Shown piece by piece: positions 61,510 through 64,000 of a stretch of DNA of 64,000 nucleotides (its first letter is position 1; the number at the start of each line of letters is the position of its first letter). A program made the translations under genes and the position numbers. Source of the stretch: Aequorivita antarctica (GTDB lineage Bacteria; Bacteroidota; Bacteroidia; Flavobacteriales; Flavobacteriaceae); NCBI RefSeq assembly GCF_007997155.1, contig NZ_VORT01000001.1:62001-126000 (forward strand). The letters run 5' to 3'. Below the pieces are notes generated by a model that saw only the letters and a program-made list of their open reading frames with translations, made no database searches and was not told the origin of the DNA.

Positions 61510-61687
61510 TTTGGCTTCTTCTGTAAATTACATAAATGCCAAAAAGAACACCAAATGCAATTAATATCCAGACATTTTCATCTATAGGCAATTGAGGTCC
61601 ACGATTTTGAGAAGGTGCTGGTGGCCCCTGACTACCAGAAGTAGTTTGGATAGCAAGCATAATAACATTATAAATAAGTGATGTCAT
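61490..61687 (-). CDS. Small proline-rich membrane protein, unknown
   Basis: The 65-residue frame has a hydrophobic start, a loop rich in Gly, Pro, Ser and Gln (GSQGPPAPSQNRGPQLPID), and one transmembrane helix (VWILIAFGVLFGIYVIY) ended by RRSQ. The proline stretch ending in LPID followed by a membrane helix recurs in small Flavobacteria proteins. A start at the internal ATG (61660) is an alternative. A near-consensus -7 element (TACTTTAG, 61732 to 61725) is upstream. Its end overlaps ribE by 20 bases. Confidence 0.6.
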   Translation of the reverse strand: MTSLIYNVIMLAIQTTSGSQGPPAPSQNRGPQLPIDENVWILIAFGVLFGIYVIYRRSQTINKAS

Positions 61688-61760
61688 GGTTGTTCATTAA
61701 CGATTTGGGATCGTATTTATGCGCCTAAAGTAATAATTTTTTTTTATCCTCAAATAAAAA

Positions 61761-61790
61761 AATGAGTTATCGAATGGTTAATAACTCATT
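61761..61790 (-). terminator. Terminator downstream of tRNA-Met
   Basis: A perfect 10-bp stem (AATGAGTTAT / ATAACTCATT) with a 10-base loop is followed on the minus strand by five to six T residues. It lies about 67 bases downstream of the tRNA on the same strand and upstream of the small membrane protein gene. Confidence 0.82.
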
Positions 61791-61856
61791 TTCATCGTGA
61801 AAATTGTCTTTTAAACGGGTTTTACTTTAGTACATTATTGGCCATTTAAAAAAAAG

Positions 61857-61930
61857 TGGTCCCACATGGGCTCGAACCATGGACCCCCTGATTATGAGTC
61901 AGGTGCTCTAACCAGCTGAGCTATGGGACC
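61857..61930 (-). tRNA. tRNA-Met (anticodon CAT)
   Basis: On the minus strand a complete cloverleaf is present: acceptor GGTCCCA/TGGGACC, D arm GCTC...GAGC, anticodon stem CCTGA/TCAGG with loop CTCATAA, and T arm CATGG-TTCGAGC-CCATG. The acceptor is followed by the discriminator A, and then C and T residues, so CCA is not encoded. The first pair G-C and the standard D arm make it an elongator-type methionine tRNA rather than the initiator; a tRNA-Ile with a modified CAT anticodon (lysidine) is less likely but not excluded. Confidence 0.92.
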
Positions 61931-62005
61931 TTATACATATATAATTTCAATTAACAACTTCCCATCTACTCCATTTTACTGCATTTACGGGAAAATAACA
62001 GTCTG

Positions 62006-62036
62006 CAAATGTAAAACACTTTGCAAATACAGCAAA
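62006..62036 (-). promoter_or_regulatory. Promoter of tRNA-Met
   Basis: On the minus strand TTTG (62036 to 62033) is followed after 19 bases by TACATTTG (62013 to 62006), an exact fit for a Bacteroidota promoter, ending 75 bases before the tRNA. The -33 element begins 2 bases past the stop of the mce gene. Confidence 0.75.
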
Positions 62037-62037
62037 A

Positions 62038-62451
62038 CTATTTTTGGTTATTCTCAATTTCTTGACACAACTCTACTAAAACCCCATGTGAAGATTTAGG
62101 GTGAAGAAAGGCCACCAGCTTATTATCCGCTCCCTTTTTTGGCACTTCATTCAACAATATAAATCCTTCTTTTTGAAGACGGTTCATCTCAGCTATAATA
62201 TCGTTCACCGCAAAAGCAATATGGTGTATTCCTTCACCTCTTTTTTCGATAAACTTCGCGATAGGACTGTCTGGACTAGACGCTTCCAATAACTCAATCT
62301 TACTTTCACCACAGCGAAAAAACGAAGTTTCAACGCTCTCACTTTCCACTTTCTCGCTCTTGTAAGGTGGGCTTCCCAGCAATGCTTCATAAATTTTGTT
62401 GGCTTCAGAAATGTTCTTTACTGCAATGCCTATGTGCTCGATCTTCTCCAT
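62038..62451 (-). CDS. mce: Methylmalonyl-CoA epimerase
   Basis: The 137-residue protein is a glyoxalase-fold enzyme with two repeats: KIEHIGIAVKNI with the metal His, and IHHIAFAVNDI, plus E in VELLE-like KIELLEA and VLVELCQE. It interconverts the (R) and (S) forms of methylmalonyl-CoA in propionate metabolism. The length is normal. It is transcribed from its own promoter, divergent from rbfA, and the tRNA-Met gene follows on the same strand without a terminator between. Confidence 0.93.
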   Translation of the reverse strand: MEKIEHIGIAVKNISEANKIYEALLGSPPYKSEKVESESVETSFFRCGESKIELLEASSPDSPIAKFIEKRGEGIHHIAFAVNDIIAEMNRLQKEGFILLNEVPKKGADNKLVAFLHPKSSHGVLVELCQEIENNQK

Positions 62452-62470
62452 AAATTCTTCTTAAATGGTT

Positions 62471-62503
62471 CAAAAATACAAACTTAATTCCATTGAATTT
62501 CAA
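62471..62503 (-). promoter_or_regulatory. Promoter of mce
   Basis: On the minus strand TTG (62503 to 62501) is followed after 22 bases by TATTTTTG (62478 to 62471), 19 bases before the mce ATG. It fits the Bacteroidota consensus. Confidence 0.72.
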
Positions 62504-62545
62504 CAACCTTGTGGCTTCGTTAACATTCCGTACGGTTTTATGTTC

Positions 62546-62553
62546 TATTTTTG
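62546..62553 (+). promoter_or_regulatory. -7 element for rbfA, immediately before the start codon
   Basis: TATTTTTG lies only 4 bases upstream of the rbfA ATG at 62558. Transcription starting 5-7 bases downstream of this element would begin at or inside the start codon, giving a leaderless mRNA. Confidence 0.55.
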
Positions 62554-62557
62554 CACT

Positions 62558-62953
62558 ATGGTAGAAACTAACAGACAAAAGAAAATAGCCGGCGTTTTGC
62601 AGAACGACCTCGCAAATGTGCTTCAAAGTATGCTGCGAGAAGCGGGGCAAATGGGCATTATTATTTCGGTAAGCAAGGTGGGCGTAACCACAGATCTTTC
62701 CATTGCGAAGGTTTATGTAAGCGTGTTTCCCGCAGATAAAGCGGAGGCAATAGTTGAGGAGCTTAATAAATTAAAGCCAAACATAAAACATCAAATTGCG
62801 CAATTAACAAAACATCAATTGCGTAAAATGCCCGATCTTTCTTTTTATAACGACGATTCTTTGGAATACATTGAAAAGATTGACAAAGCTGTAAAAGGTG
62901 AGGAAAATCCACTAAAAAACCCAGATTTACTTCCGAAAAGAAAAAGATCATAA
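62558..62953 (+). CDS. rbfA: Ribosome-binding factor A
   Basis: From the ATG at 62558 the protein has 131 residues with the RbfA fold: RQKKIAGVLQNDLANVLQ at the start, GIIISVSKVGVTTDLSIAKVYVSVF and LRKMPDLSFYNDDSLEY. It binds the 30S subunit and helps mature the 16S rRNA 5' end. An open frame upstream to 62465 is not conserved. The next gene (LolE-like) starts one base after its stop. Confidence 0.94.
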   Translation: MVETNRQKKIAGVLQNDLANVLQSMLREAGQMGIIISVSKVGVTTDLSIAKVYVSVFPADKAEAIVEELNKLKPNIKHQIAQLTKHQLRKMPDLSFYNDDSLEYIEKIDKAVKGEENPLKNPDLLPKRKRS

Positions 62954-62954
62954 C

Positions 62955-64000
62955 TTGAATTTTTCGCTCTACATAGCCAAGCGGTATTTATTTTCAAAAA
63001 GCAGTAACAATGCCATCAACATTATTACTGGTATTGCGGCAGTTGGTGTGGTAGTAGGCGCGATGTCTTTGTTTATAGTACTTTCAGGGTTTTCTGGTTT
63101 GAAAGATTTCAGTCTTCAGTTTACAGATGAATTTGACAGCGACCTAAAAATCCTTCCCGAAAGCGGAAAAACAATTGCTTTTTCAGAAGCACAAAGGACG
63201 CAACTGAAAAACATTGAAGGGATTCAAAATTTTTCAGAAATAATTGAGGAACGTGTTTTTCTTCACTACAAAGGAAAAAACCATATCGCCTACATAAAAG
63301 GAGTGGATTCGCTCTACGGAAAAGTGACCCAACTGGACAGTATTATGTATTTTGGAGAATGGTTCACCCCTGATGAGCATCAAGTGGTCGTTGGCCTTTC
63401 TACCATTGCAAAACTTTCTATGGGCGTGAATGATTACGGTGCTCCATTGGAAATTTACGTTCCAAAACCGGGAACGGGACAGCTAAATGCGCTTGACCCA
63501 TCCGATGCTTTCCGCAAAGAAAGTGTAGTGGTTTCTGGGGTCTATCAAGTAAATGAAGATTTGGATACAAAGTATGTTTTTTCCGATTTGGACTTTGCCC
63601 GAAACCTACTTTCGTTGGATAGCACAAAAATTTCTTCCATTGAAATGAAATTGTTGCCAACCGCTTCCGAAGAAAATGTGCGCAGCGAAATAGAAAATAT
63701 TTTTCCGTCGGGAATTCTTATTAAGAATCGAATCCAACAAAACGATGCGCTCTATAAAATGTTGAATACCGAAAATATTGCTGTTTATTTAATCTTCACC
63801 TTGGTTTTGATTATTGCACTTTTCAATGTGATCGGCTCTATAATTATGATGGTTTTAGACAAGCGAAAAAACATAAAAACACTCTATAATATGGGTGCTT
63901 CGCTACCTGAAATACGTCGTATCTTTTTCTTGCAAGGAACACTAATGACCGTGCTTGGAGGCCTATTAGGAATTTTCTTAGGAGTCCTTGCTGTACTGGC
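62955..64000 (+). CDS. LolE/FtsX-like ABC transporter permease (3' partial, TTG start)
   Basis: The open frame begins with a TTG at 62955, one base after rbfA, and runs beyond the window; no ATG lies near. The first residues NFSLYIAKRYLFSKSSNNAINIIT and the first transmembrane helix GIAAVGVVVGAMSLFIVLSG match the LolC/E lipoprotein-releasing permeases. A periplasmic domain of about 240 residues follows, then a helix at IAVYLIFTLVLIIALFNVIGSI with DKRKNIKTLYNMGAS after it, the conserved cytoplasmic ATPase-coupling loop. Family members extract lipoproteins from the inner membrane. The ATPase partner is not in the window. Confidence 0.88.
   Translation, partial: MNFSLYIAKRYLFSKSSNNAINIITGIAAVGVVVGAMSLFIVLSGFSGLKDFSLQFTDEFDSDLKILPESGKTIAFSEAQRTQLKNIEGIQNFSEIIEERVFLHYKGKNHIAYIKGVDSLYGKVTQLDSIMYFGEWFTPDEHQVVVGLSTIAKLSMGVNDYGAPLEIYVPKPGTGQLNALDPSDAFRKESVVVSGVYQVNEDLDTKYVFSDLDFARNLLSLDSTKISSIEMKLLPTASEENVRSEIENIFPSGILIKNRIQQNDALYKMLNTENIAVYLIFTLVLIIALFNVIGSIIMMVLDKRKNIKTLYNMGASLPEIRRIFFLQGTLMTVLGGLLGIFLGVLAVL

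Noticed and set aside
61857-61930. tRNA-Ile with lysidine-modified CAT anticodon
   Set aside because: Considered because the loop CTCATAA is shared; the overall arms look like elongator tRNA-Met. Not fully excluded.

Overview
The window is a compact chromosomal segment from a member of Bacteroidota, most likely the family Flavobacteriaceae. The evidence is two proteins with C-terminal type IX secretion sorting domains, a MoxR-Bat (aerotolerance) operon, a cysteine-free ribosomal protein L32, many SpII lipoproteins, A+T-rich DNA, and promoter elements matching the Bacteroidota -7 consensus TAnnTTTG upstream of many genes. I cannot fix the genus. Coding density is high, no gene-free stretch exceeds 300 bases (the longest is about 200 bases, 23262-23461, where I see only a weak promoter-like element), and I see no insertion sequence, prophage, CRISPR array or recognisable defence island.

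Layout. 2-1374 (+): end of a TIP30-like oxidoreductase, a CYTH phosphatase-type protein and a YciI-like lipoprotein, overlapping end to start. 1366-6859 (-): glycan operon with a GH2 beta-mannosidase lipoprotein, a GH20 beta-hexosaminidase and CutC. 6962-13251 (-): complete RND efflux operon with its own GbsR/MarR-type repressor and a perfect inverted-repeat operator abutting the promoter. 13392-17680: penicillin-binding protein 1C, a type IX-secreted delta-60 repeat protein, and a stray second copy of the PBP1C C-terminal domain. 17670-23261 (-): a very large alpha-2-macroglobulin lipoprotein paired with PBP1C. 23462-28844: an ABM-domain protein and a beta-aspartyl peptidase, a CAP lipoprotein, 3-hydroxyanthranilate dioxygenase, an ALDH7-type dehydrogenase and an acyl-ACP desaturase. 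28909-33557: metallophosphoesterase, a second sorting-domain protein, an AlbA_2 (Schlafen-type) protein translationally coupled to an SDR, and a DUF4382 lipoprotein. 33712-42759 (+): moxR, DUF58, an extra BatD-like membrane protein, batA, batB, batC, batD, batE. 43244-45777 (+): beta-carbonic anhydrase plus SulP transporter, a likely bicarbonate pair. 45786-49420: CvpA, small conserved proteins, pheS, a 54-residue two-helix protein, an orphan ABC ATPase. 49417-55693: MDR oxidoreductase, FUSC transporter, a membrane protein, a GreA-like protein coupled to MtgA, and a DAO-type oxidoreductase. 55853-59728 (-): lipid/ribosome cluster yceD-rpmF / fabH-accB-accC. 59804-64000: pdxA and ribE (divergent), a small proline-rich membrane protein, tRNA-Met, methylmalonyl-CoA epimerase, rbfA and the start of a LolE/FtsX-like permease.

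How it works together. Much of the window concerns the cell envelope: peptidoglycan glycosyltransferases (PBP1C, MtgA), an envelope protease trap (alpha-2-macroglobulin), efflux, the Bat complex, and the fatty-acid initiation genes. Regulation visible in the sequence includes about fourteen Bacteroidota-type promoters, seven intrinsic terminators, an autoregulatory operator in front of the efflux operon, and a 14-bp-arm hairpin that covers the start codon of the 3-hydroxyanthranilate dioxygenase gene. The most unusual structural signal is a set of intergenic elements with an exact 7-bp period and mirrored halves (34717, 46375, 57223), which no gene explains. No clearly novel multi-gene system was recognised; the best leads are these periodic elements, the duplicated PBP1C tail, and the small or orphan genes listed in the findings.
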